A stretch of 64,000 nt of DNA from Mycolicibacterium litorale (GTDB taxonomy: Bacteria; Actinomycetota; Actinomycetes; Mycobacteriales; Mycobacteriaceae): positions 5,456,001-5,520,000 of the forward strand of contig NZ_AP022586.1 of assembly GCF_010731695.1 (NCBI RefSeq). The letters are read 5' to 3'. A program made the position numbers and the translations under genes. Positions 55,159 to 64,000 of the stretch are shown here, one piece after another; position 1 is the first letter of the stretch; every line of letters begins with the position of its first letter. The notes under the pieces are model-generated. The model ran no database searches, had not been told where the DNA came from, and saw only the letters and a list, made by a program, of their open reading frames with translations.

Positions 55159-56916
55159 TCAGGGTGCGATCACGGTCTGCTGGTCGATCACGACGCCCGC
55201 GTCGGTGATCAGTTGCGTGCCCGTCGCGGGCGCGTCGCCGTTGATCTGCAGCACGAACAGCGCGTCCGGGACCGGGATGACGACGGTCTTCTGCCAGGTC
55301 GAGCGGCGTCTCCCGTCGCGCTCGTAGGAGCCGTCGACCTGCACCGAGTCGAACCCGGCGAGGCGGCCGGGGCGGGGTGCGCCGGTATGGGCGGCGGGCA
55401 GCGTCGACAGTTCGTTCGGCGCGTACTGGAGGATGCGCGCCGGGTCGACGTTGCCGGACAGCTTCGACATCAGCGAGATCACCGTCGGCGGATCGACGTT
55501 GTCGGGCAGGCCGTCGAACACCATCGCCGAGTACGCCCACGACGGGGCGCGTGGGCCGGCGTCGGACCAGCCGGGCGGGATCGGCACCGTGACGACCGGC
55601 GCGTCGGGCGTCTCGCGGCGGATGGGCACCTCGACGATGCGGTTGTCGCGGATGTAGTCGGCGATCGTGTAGGCCGAGCGGTCGGGACGGGCCGACGTCG
55701 CCGTCGGTCTGCTGACACCGGCCGGACCCCGCGCCGACGTCGAGGTGGTCGTCGTCGGGGCGGGTCCGCCGGCGTCGTCGGAGCCGCCCAACGCGACGGC
55801 GGTGACGACGCCCGCGACGAGCAGGATCACGCCGAGGAGGGCGCCGGCGACGACGAGCCCTCTGCGGCGGCGCCGCGGCGGCCGGCCGGGCGCCGGGCCG
55901 TGCGGCGCGCCCGGATGCGTGGCGCCGCTCGGCATCCACGGTGAGACCAGCACCGGCGGCGGGCCCTGGCCGCCCGCCTGCGCCTGCGGCGGCGGTGCGG
56001 TGATCGGCGGACCCGGATACGACACCCCCGGCGGTGGGCCGACCGGCGACCGCGGGGTGGCCGGGGCATGGGTCGGGGCGTTGGCCGCCTCGGCCAGCGC
56101 GGCGGCGAACTCGTGGCAGGTGGGGAACCGCGCGGCGGGGTCCTTGGCCAGGGCGCGCGTCATCGCGGCGTCGAACGCCCGCAACTCCGGGCGCGTGTCC
56201 CCGAGCCGAGGGGGCGGGGTGTTGAGGTGGTGGCTGATGATCACCGCGGGGTTGCTGTGCGGGAACGGCGGACTGCCCGTGAACAACCGGTAGGCCGTCG
56301 CGGCGAGCGAATACTGGTCGGACCGGCCGTCGATCGCGTGGCCCATCAGCTGTTCGGGCGCGCTGTAGCTCATCGAACCGACCGCGATGTTCGACGACGT
56401 CAGACCGGTGTTGTCCTCGGCGTGACGGGCGATACCGAAGTCGGCCAGCAGAATTCGCCGCCGGGCCCGGTCCGGACCGGTGATGAGGATGTTGGCCGGT
56501 TTGACGTCGCGGTGCAGCAGTTGGCGCTGATGGGCGTAGTCCAGGGCGTCGGCGACGGCGGTGACGATCTCGATGACGTCGGCGGCGGGCATCCCGTTCG
56601 GATACCGGTCGACGAGCAGCCGGGCGGCGTCGTGGCCGTCGACGAAGTCCATCGAGATCCACAGCCGGCCGTCGTACTCGCCGCGGTCGTGCACCCCGAC
56701 GATGTGCGGATGCCACAGCGCGGCGGCCAGATCGGCTTCGCGGCTGAAGCGGTGCCGGTACTCGTCGTCGGCGGAGAACGAGGCGGGCAGCACCTTGAGC
56801 GCATCCTGTCGGGGCAGCCGCGGATGCTGCGCCAGATACACCTCGCCCATGCCGCCGGTGCCCACCAATCGCACGATGGTGTAACCCGCGAAGACCTGAC
56901 CGGTTTCCAACGGCAT
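55159..56916 (-). CDS. Receptor-type Ser/Thr kinase with LpqN-like sensor domain
   Basis: This 585-residue kinase has a catalytic domain at about 10-270: glycine loop GTGGMGEVY, Lys41 (DALKVL), catalytic [10 protein letters not shown] (Asp137), DFGIARH (Asp159) and [11 protein letters not shown] Pro-rich linker and one membrane helix (about 360-384) follow. The external domain of about 190 residues, with WSYSAM-like and [12 protein letters not shown] segments, resembles mycobacterial LpqN/LpqT-type domains. It would relay an envelope signal. Closest type: PknF/PknI-like. A 99-base gap separates it from the GGDEF gene in the same direction. Confidence 0.92.
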   Translation of the reverse strand: MPLETGQVFAGYTIVRLVGTGGMGEVYLAQHPRLPRQDALKVLPASFSADDEYRHRFSREADLAAALWHPHIVGVHDRGEYDGRLWISMDFVDGHDAARLLVDRYPNGMPAADVIEIVTAVADALDYAHQRQLLHRDVKPANILITGPDRARRRILLADFGIARHAEDNTGLTSSNIAVGSMSYSAPEQLMGHAIDGRSDQYSLAATAYRLFTGSPPFPHSNPAVIISHHLNTPPPRLGDTRPELRAFDAAMTRALAKDPAARFPTCHEFAAALAEAANAPTHAPATPRSPVGPPPGVSYPGPPITAPPPQAQAGGQGPPPVLVSPWMPSGATHPGAPHGPAPGRPPRRRRRGLVVAGALLGVILLVAGVVTAVALGGSDDAGGPAPTTTTSTSARGPAGVSRPTATSARPDRSAYTIADYIRDNRIVEVPIRRETPDAPVVTVPIPPGWSDAGPRAPSWAYSAMVFDGLPDNVDPPTVISLMSKLSGNVDPARILQYAPNELSTLPAAHTGAPRPGRLAGFDSVQVDGSYERDGRRRSTWQKTVVIPVPDALFVLQINGDAPATGTQLITDAGVVIDQQTVIAP

Positions 56917-56991
56917 GGCCGCAGACTACCGGCGTCATTGTTCGCTCACGGGGGAAGCGGTGCCGCACACGCCGCACCGTCGTAGCGTGGA

Positions 56992-58377
56992 GTGGTGACC
57001 CAACCTCATGATCTGCCGCGGACCGTCGGCGAGCTGCGCGCCTCCGGCCACCGCGAGCGGGGCGTCAAACAGGAAATCCAGGAGAACCTGCTGGCCGGGC
57101 TCGCCGAAGGGCGCGACCTGTGGCCCGGCATCCTGGGTTTCGAGGACACGGTGATCCCGCAACTCGAACGGGCGCTGATCGCCGGCCACGACATCGTGCT
57201 CCTCGGTGAGCGCGGCCAGGGCAAGACCCGGCTGCTGCGCGCGCTGACCGGACTGCTCGACGAGTGGACGCCCGTCATCGAGGGTTCCGAGCTGGGCGAG
57301 CATCCGTACACCCCGATCACCCCGGAGTCGATCCGCCGGGCCGCCGATTCCGGTGACGACCTGAAGGTGGCGTGGCGCCACCGCAGCGAGCGCTACACCG
57401 AGAAACTCGCCACCCCGGACACCAGCGTGGCCGACCTCGTCGGCGACATCGACCCCATCAAGGTGGCCGAGGGCCGCAGCCTCGGCGATCCGGAGACCAT
57501 CGCCTACGGCCTGATCCCGCGCGCCCACCGCGGCATCGTCGCGGTCAACGAACTGCCCGACCTCGCCGAGCGCATCCAGGTGTCGATGCTCAACGTGATG
57601 GAGGAGCGCGACATCCAGGTGCGCGGCTACACGCTGCGGCTGCCGCTCGACGTCCTCGTCGTCGCGAGCGCGAACCCGGAGGACTACACCAACCGCGGCC
57701 GCATCATCACCCCGCTCAAGGACCGCTTCGGCGCCGAGATCCGCACCCACTACCCGCTGGAACTCGACGCCGAGGTCGGCGTCATCACCCAGGAGGCGCA
57801 GCTGGCGGCGGCGGTGCCCGACCACCTGCTGCAGATCCTCGCCCGCTTCGCCCGCAACCTGCGCGAATCGCATTCGATCGACCAGCGCTCGGGTGTCTCC
57901 GCACGGTTCGCGATCGCGGCGGCCGAGACCGTCGCCGCGGCCGCCCGCCACCGGTCGACGATCCTCGGCGAACAGGAGCCGGTGGCCCGCGTCGTCGACC
58001 TCGGCACCGTCGTCGACGTCCTACGCGGCAAGCTCGAATTCGAATCCGGTGAGGAAGGCCGCGAACAGGCGGTGCTCGAGCACCTGCTGCGCCGCGCCAC
58101 CGCGGACACCGCGCAGCGGCTGCTCGGTGGCCTCGACGTCGGTCCGCTGGTCTCCGCGGTCGAGGAGGGCTCCGCGGTGACGACCGGCGAGCGGGTCTCG
58201 GCCAAGGACGTGCTGGCCGCGCTGCCGGACCTGCCGGTGATCGATGCGATCGCCACCCGGCTGGGCGCACAGACCGACGGTGAACGGGCAGCCGCCGTCG
58301 AGCTGGCGCTGGAGGCGCTGTACCTGGCCAAGCGGATCGACAAGGTCTCCGGCGAAGGCGAAACCGTCTATGGCTAG
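56992..58377 (+). CDS. MoxR/ChlI-type AAA ATPase
   Basis: This 461-residue AAA ATPase has Walker A GERGQGKT at 72-79, a Walker B-like GIVAVNELPDL near 182-192 and sensor residues in VVASANPEDYTNRGRIITPL. It belongs to the magnesium-chelatase-like/MoxR group, which pairs with VWA-domain proteins as co-chaperones. From memory the place matches Rv0958. GTG at 56992 or 56995 is the start. Its stop codon lies in the first unit of a 61-bp triplication that links it to the VWA gene. Confidence 0.93.
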   Translation: MVTQPHDLPRTVGELRASGHRERGVKQEIQENLLAGLAEGRDLWPGILGFEDTVIPQLERALIAGHDIVLLGERGQGKTRLLRALTGLLDEWTPVIEGSELGEHPYTPITPESIRRAADSGDDLKVAWRHRSERYTEKLATPDTSVADLVGDIDPIKVAEGRSLGDPETIAYGLIPRAHRGIVAVNELPDLAERIQVSMLNVMEERDIQVRGYTLRLPLDVLVVASANPEDYTNRGRIITPLKDRFGAEIRTHYPLELDAEVGVITQEAQLAAAVPDHLLQILARFARNLRESHSIDQRSGVSARFAIAAAETVAAAARHRSTILGEQEPVARVVDLGTVVDVLRGKLEFESGEEGREQAVLEHLLRRATADTAQRLLGGLDVGPLVSAVEEGSAVTTGERVSAKDVLAALPDLPVIDAIATRLGAQTDGERAAAVELALEALYLAKRIDKVSGEGETVYG

Positions 58378-58557
58378 CCGCACGACGATCAAGCGGCGAG
58401 GGACGAGCTGCGTTGAGGAGTGCGGCCATGTCACCTAGCCGCACGACGATCAAGCGGCGAGGGACGAGCCGCGTTGAGGAGTGTGGCCATGTCACCTAGC
58501 CGCACGACGATCAAGCGGCGAGGGACGAGCCGCGTTGAGGAGTGCGGCCATGTCACC
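58375..58557 (+). repeat. 61-bp unit, three tandem copies, each with ribosome site and ATG
   Basis: Units begin at 58375, 58436 and 58497 and differ at two or three positions. Each ends with GAGGAGTG(C/T)GGCCATGTCACC, that is, a ribosome site and an ATG. The ATGs at 58428 and 58489 open 23-codon frames (stops at 58499 and 58560); the third ATG (58550) is the VWA start. Because 61 is not a multiple of three, each frame ends just after the next ATG, so the frames overlap in a chain. Confidence 0.92.
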
Positions 58558-60541
58558 TAGAGCGGCCGGGCACGGCCGGTCGTCGAAGTACTCCCGCTAC
58601 ACCGGCGGGCCGGATCCGCTGGCCCCGCCGGTCGATCTGCGTGAGGCGCTCGAGCAGATCGGCGAGGACGTGATGGAGGGCAGCTCGCCCCGACGCGCTT
58701 TGTCGGAGCTGCTGCGACGCGGCACCAAGAACATGCGTGGCGCCGACCGGCTCGCCGCCGAGGCCAACCGCCGCCGCCGGGAACTGTTGCAGCGCAGCAA
58801 CCTCGACGGCACCCTGCAGGAGATCAAGAAGCTGCTCGACGAGGCCGTGCTCGCCGAACGCAAGGAACTCGCCCGCGCGCTCGACGACGACGCCCGCTTC
58901 TCCGAGATGCAGATCGAGTCGCTGTCACCGTCCCCGGCCAAGGCCGTGCAGGAACTGTCGGACTACCAGTGGCGCAGCCCCGAAGCGCGCGAGAAGTACG
59001 ACCAGATCAAGGATCTGCTCGGCCGCGAGATGCTCGACCAGCGCTTCGCCGGCATGAAGGAGGCGCTGGAGAACGCCACCGACGAGGACCGTCAGCGCGT
59101 CAACGACATGCTCGACGACCTCAACGACCTGCTGGACAAGAACGCCAGGGGCGAGGACACCCAGCAGGATTTCCAAGACTTCATGGCCAAGCACGGCGAG
59201 TTCTTCCCCGAGAACCCGCGCAACGTCGACGAACTCCTCGACTCGCTGGCCCAGCGCGCCGCGGCGGCGCAGCGGTTCCGCAACAGCCTGAGCGCCGATC
59301 AGCGCGCTGAATTGGACGCGCTGGCGCAGCAGGCGTTCGGTTCGCCGTCGCTGATGAACGCCCTCAACCGCCTCGACTCGCACCTGCAGGCCGCGCGCCC
59401 CGGCGAGGACTGGACGGGATCGTCGGAGTTCTCCGGCGACAACCCGCTGGGCATGGGGGAGGGGGCGCAGGCGCTGGCCGACATCGGTGAGCTCGAACAG
59501 CTCGCCGAGCAGCTGTCGCAGAGTTACGCGGGCGCATCGATGGACGACGTCGACCTCGACGCGCTGGCCCGCCAACTGGGCGACCAGGCCGCCGTCGACG
59601 CCAGGACGCTGGCCGAGCTGGAACGCGCGCTGATGAACCAGGGTTTCCTGGACCGCGGGTCCGACGGGAAGTGGCGGCTGTCGCCGAAGGCGATGCGCCA
59701 GCTCGGACAGGCCGCGTTGCGCGATGTGGCGCAACAACTCTCGGGCCGACACGGGGAACGCGACACCCGGCGCGCAGGCGCGGCCGGGGAGCTGACCGGC
59801 GCCACCCGGCCGTGGCAGTTCGGAGACACCGAACCGTGGAACGTCACGCGCACGCTGACCAACGCCGTCCTGCGCCAGTCCGGTACCGGTGAGCGTGAGA
59901 TCCCGCTGAGAATCACCGTCGACGACGTCGAGATCTCCGAGACCGAGACCAGGACGCAGGCCGCCGTCGCGCTGCTGGTGGACACCTCGTTCTCGATGGT
60001 GATGGAGAACCGGTGGCTGCCGATGAAGCGGACCGCGCTGGCGCTCAGCCATCTGGTGAGCACCCGGTTCCGGTCCGACGCGCTGCAGATCGTCGCCTTC
60101 GGCCGCTACGCCAGGACGGTGACCGCCGCCGAACTGACCGGGCTGGAGGGTGTCTACGAACAGGGCACCAACCTGCACCACGCGCTGGCCCTGGCCACCC
60201 GGCATCTGCGCAGGCACCCGAACGCCCAGCCGGTCATCCTCGTCGTCACCGACGGTGAGCCGACCGCCCACCTCGAGGACTTCGGCGGGCGCGACGGGGC
60301 ACAGGTGTTCTTCGATTACCCGCCGCACCCGAGGACCATCGCCCACACCGTCCGTGGCTTCGACGAGGTGGCCCGGCTGGGAGCCCAGGTCACGATCTTC
60401 CGCCTGGGCAGCGACCCCGGCCTGGCCCGCTTCATCGACCAGGTCGCCCGCCGCGTGCAGGGCCGGGTGGTGGTTCCCGACCTCGACGGGCTCGGCGCCG
60501 CGGTCGTCGGCGACTATCTGACGTCGCGCCGCAGACGCTGA
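58550..60541 (+). CDS. VWA-domain protein (MoxR partner)
   Basis: This 663-residue protein has a long, highly charged helical region (about 30-460), rich in Glu, Lys, Arg and Asp with coiled-coil potential, and a C-terminal von Willebrand A domain with the metal site DTSFS (Asp478). It works with the upstream AAA ATPase in a MoxR-VWA chaperone pair; from memory the locus matches Rv0959. The ATG at 58550 has GAGGAG 9 bases upstream. Its translation could be fed by the micro-ORF ending at 58560. Confidence 0.93.
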   Translation: MSPRAAGHGRSSKYSRYTGGPDPLAPPVDLREALEQIGEDVMEGSSPRRALSELLRRGTKNMRGADRLAAEANRRRRELLQRSNLDGTLQEIKKLLDEAVLAERKELARALDDDARFSEMQIESLSPSPAKAVQELSDYQWRSPEAREKYDQIKDLLGREMLDQRFAGMKEALENATDEDRQRVNDMLDDLNDLLDKNARGEDTQQDFQDFMAKHGEFFPENPRNVDELLDSLAQRAAAAQRFRNSLSADQRAELDALAQQAFGSPSLMNALNRLDSHLQAARPGEDWTGSSEFSGDNPLGMGEGAQALADIGELEQLAEQLSQSYAGASMDDVDLDALARQLGDQAAVDARTLAELERALMNQGFLDRGSDGKWRLSPKAMRQLGQAALRDVAQQLSGRHGERDTRRAGAAGELTGATRPWQFGDTEPWNVTRTLTNAVLRQSGTGEREIPLRITVDDVEISETETRTQAAVALLVDTSFSMVMENRWLPMKRTALALSHLVSTRFRSDALQIVAFGRYARTVTAAELTGLEGVYEQGTNLHHALALATRHLRRHPNAQPVILVVTDGEPTAHLEDFGGRDGAQVFFDYPPHPRTIAHTVRGFDEVARLGAQVTIFRLGSDPGLARFIDQVARRVQGRVVVPDLDGLGAAVVGDYLTSRRRR

Positions 60542-60576
60542 CGGATCGGTCCGCCACTATCCGAACCGGAGGTGGT

Positions 60577-60600
60577 GCGCTATTGTTTGCTGAATTCACA
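60577..60600 (+). promoter_or_regulatory. Conserved upstream element, PE-PPE paralogue 1
   Basis: GCGCTATTGTTTGCTGAATT followed by CACA is almost identical to 62083-62106 upstream of paralogue 2. It lies 57 bases before the ATG and may be the promoter or an operator. Confidence 0.6.
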
Positions 60601-60657
60601 GCGTCCGGTCGGGTCGGGGGAGGCCCTCTCGGACGGTGCACAGCATGAGGGGAATCC

Positions 60658-61980
60658 ATGGCGAACCACCGCGCCGAACCGTGTCGCCGCACCGCTGACC
60701 GCGCGGCGGCGGGCCGACTTCGCCGGGCCGTGCTGCCCGCCGCGTTCAGCAGCGCCATCGTCGCGAGCGTGGTCGCCGCGGGCGGTGTCGCGGTCGTCCA
60801 CCCGGAGACGGTCGCCTCGACGATGTACGACCTGTCGGCGCTGATCACCGAGGGCAGCTCGACCAACCCGACCGGTGCCGGCATCGAAGACTTCTACAAC
60901 GGCGCCTTCGCCGACGGACGTGACCTGGTGACGGTCAACTTCTTCACCGGACCGTTCGGGGTTTACGGCGCCCTCGCCGCGCATCCCGACGAGAACAACG
61001 TCGTGATGTCCTCGGGGTGGGGTGCCGCGAACGTCAGCCTGCTGCTCACCTATCTCCACGCGACCGGCGGTGACGACCCGGTCGCCACCGACGCCGTCTA
61101 CGTCCTCGACAACAGCGTCGCCCGCCCGAACGGCGGCTTCGGCACGCGCTACCCGGTGTTCGCGGTCATCGGGGTGAACCCGTTGCCGACCCCGACGTCC
61201 CCGGGTGCCCACGTCGTCGACGTCGGCTACGAGTACGACATCAACGGCAACACCCCCGCCTACGTGCTCAACCCGTTCGCAATGGCCAATTCGCTGGCGA
61301 CCTACTTCGACAACCGCCTCAACCAGAACGACGTGAACCTGCCAGTCGACGCCGACGGGGAACTCGAGCTCACCGACACCGAGTGCAACAGCGTCTGCCA
61401 GGACTCGATCGACAGCGGTGAGGACACGACGGTCGTGCTCGACTCGGGCGAGACGGTCGTCATCAAACAGGTCGGCCAGACCACCTACATCAGCTACCGC
61501 CGTGACGGTCTGCCGTTGCTGCAACCGCTGCGCACCTACGGCGGTGCGATCGGCAACCGGTTCGCGGACGCGGTCGAGGACCCGCTCACCGACATCGTCA
61601 ACTACGGCTATCCGAACAACGATCCGCTGGCCGATCCGGACGTCTACCGGCCCGCCGGCCTGCTGCCCACGCCGCGGGAGACCGCGACGTTCCTGCGCAA
61701 CCTCGCCGACCCCGACAACAACAGCAGGCCGAAGGTCACGACGGCAGTCGAGGAGACCGACGAGCCGGCCGCCGCTGTCGAGAAGGACGAGGAAATCACG
61801 ACCTCGCCCGGTGCGCGGCACACCGGACCGGTCAGCACGATCATCCGCAACACCATCAAGCGACTGACTCCCGCGCCGCCGAAGAAGACCGCAGGCACGC
61901 GTGACGACGCGAGCCCGGCCGAGGACACCGCCGAGGCGTCCGAACCCGCGGCCGCAGGCGCGGACGCGGACTCGGATTAG
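60658..61980 (+). CDS. PE-PPE-domain secreted protein, paralogue 1
   Basis: This 440-residue protein has an N-terminal hydrophobic segment (about 24-48) that could be a signal or anchor, and then a PE-PPE-type alpha/beta-hydrolase domain (about 55-290). The domain is recognised by YEYDINGNTPAYVLNPFAMA, which parallels the family stretch YDGxADxPxxPLNxLAxxNA. The usual nucleophile motif GxSxG is replaced by SSGWGA, with Gly120 at the serine position. A Pro/Glu-rich tail follows. No PE or PPE N-terminal domain is present. Its neighbour at 62163 is a paralogue with the same loss. Confidence 0.78.
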   Translation: MANHRAEPCRRTADRAAAGRLRRAVLPAAFSSAIVASVVAAGGVAVVHPETVASTMYDLSALITEGSSTNPTGAGIEDFYNGAFADGRDLVTVNFFTGPFGVYGALAAHPDENNVVMSSGWGAANVSLLLTYLHATGGDDPVATDAVYVLDNSVARPNGGFGTRYPVFAVIGVNPLPTPTSPGAHVVDVGYEYDINGNTPAYVLNPFAMANSLATYFDNRLNQNDVNLPVDADGELELTDTECNSVCQDSIDSGEDTTVVLDSGETVVIKQVGQTTYISYRRDGLPLLQPLRTYGGAIGNRFADAVEDPLTDIVNYGYPNNDPLADPDVYRPAGLLPTPRETATFLRNLADPDNNSRPKVTTAVEETDEPAAAVEKDEEITTSPGARHTGPVSTIIRNTIKRLTPAPPKKTAGTRDDASPAEDTAEASEPAAAGADADSD

Positions 61981-62082
61981 CTGCAGTTGCTCGCTGGTCG
62001 CCCCGACGATCGGAACTTTGTTTGACTTCGCGCAGACGTCGTTCCCGATTGCCGTTCGCGTCTGTTGATCTCGGGCGGCCCT

Positions 62083-62106
62083 GCGCTACCGTTTGCTGAA
62101 TTCACA
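62083..62106 (+). promoter_or_regulatory. Conserved upstream element, PE-PPE paralogue 2
   Basis: GCGCTACCGTTTGCTGAATT followed by CACA matches 60577-60600 except at two bases. It lies 56 bases before the ATG, at nearly the same spacing as in paralogue 1. Confidence 0.6.
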
Positions 62107-62162
62107 CGTCCGGGTGAGCGAACGGGGAGGTCTTGCGCGGACGCTTCTTTCGAGGGGAATCG

Positions 62163-63545
62163 ATGGCGAAGCACCGCTGCATGCACGAACCATTGCGACA
62201 TCGGACATCCGTAGCGCGACTGCTGGCCCCGGGAGGCCTGGCGGCGGCCGCGCTCGGTGCCACCAGTGTGTCGTCTGCGCTCATGACAGGTGCGACGACG
62301 GCGGCCGCGCCATCGGTCGATCTGGTAGCCCTGATCACGCCGGCCAACTCGACGTCGCAGATCTTCGCCGGCACAACGTACTACGGCACCGATTACGCCA
62401 ACCCGCCTCGCTACGGCGAGCAGCAGGTCGTCCCGTTCTTCCTCGGGCCGCAGGGCGTCGCGGACGCGATCAGCGCCGCCGATGACGATGAGGGCGGCAC
62501 CGTCGTGCTGTCGTCCGGATGGGGCGCCGGCCAGACCGGTACCGCGCTGGGACTGCTGTCGCCCGAGGATCGGGACAACATCGATCTGGTCATCCTCGAC
62601 AACAACACGAACCGGGCCGGCGGTGGATTCTGGACCACCTATTCGCCGTTCGCGCCGCTGCTGCTGACGTCGGCGGAGCCCACGCGGAGCGATCTCGGTG
62701 TGCCCGTGCTGGATGTGGCCTACGAGTACAACATCAACTCGAGCGCCCCTGTCGATCCGCTCAACCCGTTCGCGCTCGGGAACAGTCTGGTCGCTTATCT
62801 GTACGGCTACGGCGCGCAACAGACCGCCGAGGTGCCGCCGGAGATCATCGCTGAGGCCAAGGATCCCGGCGGAGATCACTATCACTACGTGATCGCAGCG
62901 GACGGCACGTACACAAGGACTCTGCTCGACGACAGCACCACCACGTACGTGACGTTCGAAGCCGACGGGTTGCCTCTGGTGCGCCCGTTGCGGTTGCTGC
63001 CCGGCGGGGACATCGTGGCCGACGCGCTGGAGCCGACCCTGACCGAACTCGTCAACGCCGGCTACAACGACGGCCTGGGCGTACCGGGTGACGAGGCGAT
63101 CCCGAAGGATCCCACGGTGCCGCGGCCGATGCAGCCGGGCTCCTCGCTGACGGGCCTGGGCGGTGTCCCCGACTCGGTGGCGACGGGATTCGACGACGGT
63201 GTCCAGACCGCGCGGCAGGATCTCGCCGAGCCCACGAACCTCGCGACCAAACCGGCCGCCGAAGTGGGCAAGCTGCCCGTACTGTCGTCGCTCCCCGACC
63301 TGTCGCCAACGAAGGAACAGACATCCGACGCGGCCGACAACGGCCTCGAGACGCTCATCCCGGATCTGAAGCGGAACTCCACCGGCGCCGCCTCGACCTC
63401 CGACTCGTCCACCAGGACGAACCCCGGACAGCGGTTCGCCGACCGGATCAACGATGCCGTCAAGAAGGTGATCGGTGGGCCGTCGGGAGGTGCCGACAAC
63501 GACAGCGACAACGACTCGCCTGAGTCCGGGACCCCGACCGATTAA
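62163..63545 (+). CDS. PE-PPE-domain secreted protein, paralogue 2
   Basis: This 460-residue protein has an N-terminal hydrophobic segment (about 20-50), then the PE-PPE-like domain with TVVLSSGWGAGQTG (Gly119 at the serine position) and YEYNINSSAPVDPLNPFALG, and a long acidic Ser/Asp-rich tail. It shares the GAGGGGAAT ribosome site and the upstream element with paralogue 1. Its stop overlaps the convergent DUF1707 gene by 4 bases (TTAA). Confidence 0.78.
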   Translation: MAKHRCMHEPLRHRTSVARLLAPGGLAAAALGATSVSSALMTGATTAAAPSVDLVALITPANSTSQIFAGTTYYGTDYANPPRYGEQQVVPFFLGPQGVADAISAADDDEGGTVVLSSGWGAGQTGTALGLLSPEDRDNIDLVILDNNTNRAGGGFWTTYSPFAPLLLTSAEPTRSDLGVPVLDVAYEYNINSSAPVDPLNPFALGNSLVAYLYGYGAQQTAEVPPEIIAEAKDPGGDHYHYVIAADGTYTRTLLDDSTTTYVTFEADGLPLVRPLRLLPGGDIVADALEPTLTELVNAGYNDGLGVPGDEAIPKDPTVPRPMQPGSSLTGLGGVPDSVATGFDDGVQTARQDLAEPTNLATKPAAEVGKLPVLSSLPDLSPTKEQTSDAADNGLETLIPDLKRNSTGAASTSDSSTRTNPGQRFADRINDAVKKVIGGPSGGADNDSDNDSPESGTPTD

Positions 63546-64000
63546 CCAGCGGCGGCCTGCTTGCGCTTCTTGCGCTTGACCGCGACGCTGCCCCACAGGG
63601 CGAACCCGCGGATCCGCACGCACGGCGCTCCCGGCGTGCCCTCCCCGGGCACGCTGTGGTCGAACGCCCCCATCACCGCGACGCCGCGCAGATCGACGTT
63701 GACCTCCGGCGGCACCAGGATCGTCTGACCGCCGCACACCGAGTACGACCGGATCTCGACCTCGGGTGCGGTGAAGTCCGCGTACCGCAGGTCCACCACT
63801 CCGCCGCCGAAGAACGCCACCGTGGTGAGGCGCCGCGGCACGTTCCACCGGCCGCGTCGTTCGAAGCCGCTCATGATCGCCAACAGCAGGGTCGACGGGG
63901 CCGGCCGGCACGGGCCGCTGCCGCGAGGAGTGGTCATCGCGCCCGGCAGATCGGAGCTCAGCGCGGCGAGTTCGTCGTAGGTCTGAGCGGCGTACGCCTT
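63542..64000 (-). CDS. DUF1707 / LiaF-C-like cell-envelope protein, 5' end missing
   Basis: The minus-strand frame is open to the window edge, and 152 residues are visible. The upstream part reads KAYAAQTYDELAALSSDLPG, the DUF1707 motif, and the C-terminal part is a cell-wall-active-antibiotic-response (LiaF/YvqF C-terminal) beta-structure (TVAFFGGGVVDLRYADF, VRIRGFALWGSVAVKRKKRK). The ATG at 63937 is internal to this reading, so the real start lies outside the window. From memory it may match Rv0966c. The role is probably envelope stress sensing or signalling. Confidence 0.85.
   Translation of the reverse strand, partial: KAYAAQTYDELAALSSDLPGAMTTPRGSGPCRPAPSTLLLAIMSGFERRGRWNVPRRLTTVAFFGGGVVDLRYADFTAPEVEIRSYSVCGGQTILVPPEVNVDLRGVAVMGAFDHSVPGEGTPGAPCVRIRGFALWGSVAVKRKKRKQAAAG

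Noticed and set aside
58375..58557. CRISPR-like array
   Set aside because: The repeats are contiguous 61-bp units without spacers and contain a ribosome site and ATG, so this is a tandem duplication.

Overview
The window reads as chromosome from a fast-growing mycobacterium (Mycolicibacterium type). The DNA is GC-rich with strong third-codon GC bias and many GTG starts. Mycobacterial hallmarks include three-domain LigD, a DUF222/HNH (13E12-type) gene with a LexA box, the 34-kDa-antigen-like DUF5336 protein, PE-PPE-domain proteins and KstR operators. From memory, the order ligD ... LLM oxidoreductase ... fpg-like, SDR, pgi, chorismate mutase, uvrD1, M23 peptidase, sucCD, LLM, two membrane proteins, purN-purH, AAA ATPase, VWA protein follows M. 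tuberculosis Rv0938 to Rv0959. Accessory genes are inserted between these blocks. The presence of cobF and of a full-length Fpg-like gene also points away from the tubercle bacilli.

Layout. 1-3813: end of an ABC importer operon (binding protein, two permeases, ATPase), probably for polyols or sugars. 3820-10727: a nuclease-like DUF559 gene bracketed by inverted repeats, then ligD, a LexA-boxed HNH gene, an amino-acid decarboxylase and rnhA. 10947-17955: signalling and membrane genes, including a kelch-repeat Ser/Thr kinase facing an FHA-HTH regulator, plus a methyltransferase-like protein and an SDR. 18075-20950: AraC and GAF-ANTAR regulators and a STAS/ATPase protein flanked by eroded CheR-like and CheB-like fragments. 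20991-28410: a KstR-boxed LLM oxidoreductase, an MFS transporter, a PoxB-like TPP enzyme, a YihY protein, cobF and Fpg.

28484-36278: SDR, a small XRE/membrane-protein cassette beside a truncated SDR, pgi, an aldehyde dehydrogenase, a large SGNH acyltransferase, and chorismate mutase. A leader peptide rich in Trp, Phe and Tyr codons and a terminator hairpin precede the chorismate mutase. 36351-42884: uvrD1, a membrane protein with an M23 peptidase, and sucCD. 42890-49202: an S9 peptidase, TetR with tandem operators facing a thiolase-like gene, a second KstR-boxed LLM gene and an SfnG-like monooxygenase. 49348-53930: two membrane proteins and purN-purH. 53941-64000: a degenerate GGDEF protein, a receptor Ser/Thr kinase, a MoxR-type ATPase and VWA pair separated by a 61-bp triplication, two PE-PPE-domain paralogues, and a partial DUF1707 gene.

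The most notable non-obvious items are the chorismate mutase attenuator, the triplicated start region before the VWA gene that creates chained micro-ORFs, the che-gene remnants around an intact STAS/ATPase gene, the families of dispersed intergenic inverted repeats, and the PE-PPE paralogues that lack the serine nucleophile. No rRNA, tRNA, CRISPR array or insertion sequence was recognised, and no gene-free stretch exceeds 300 bases.
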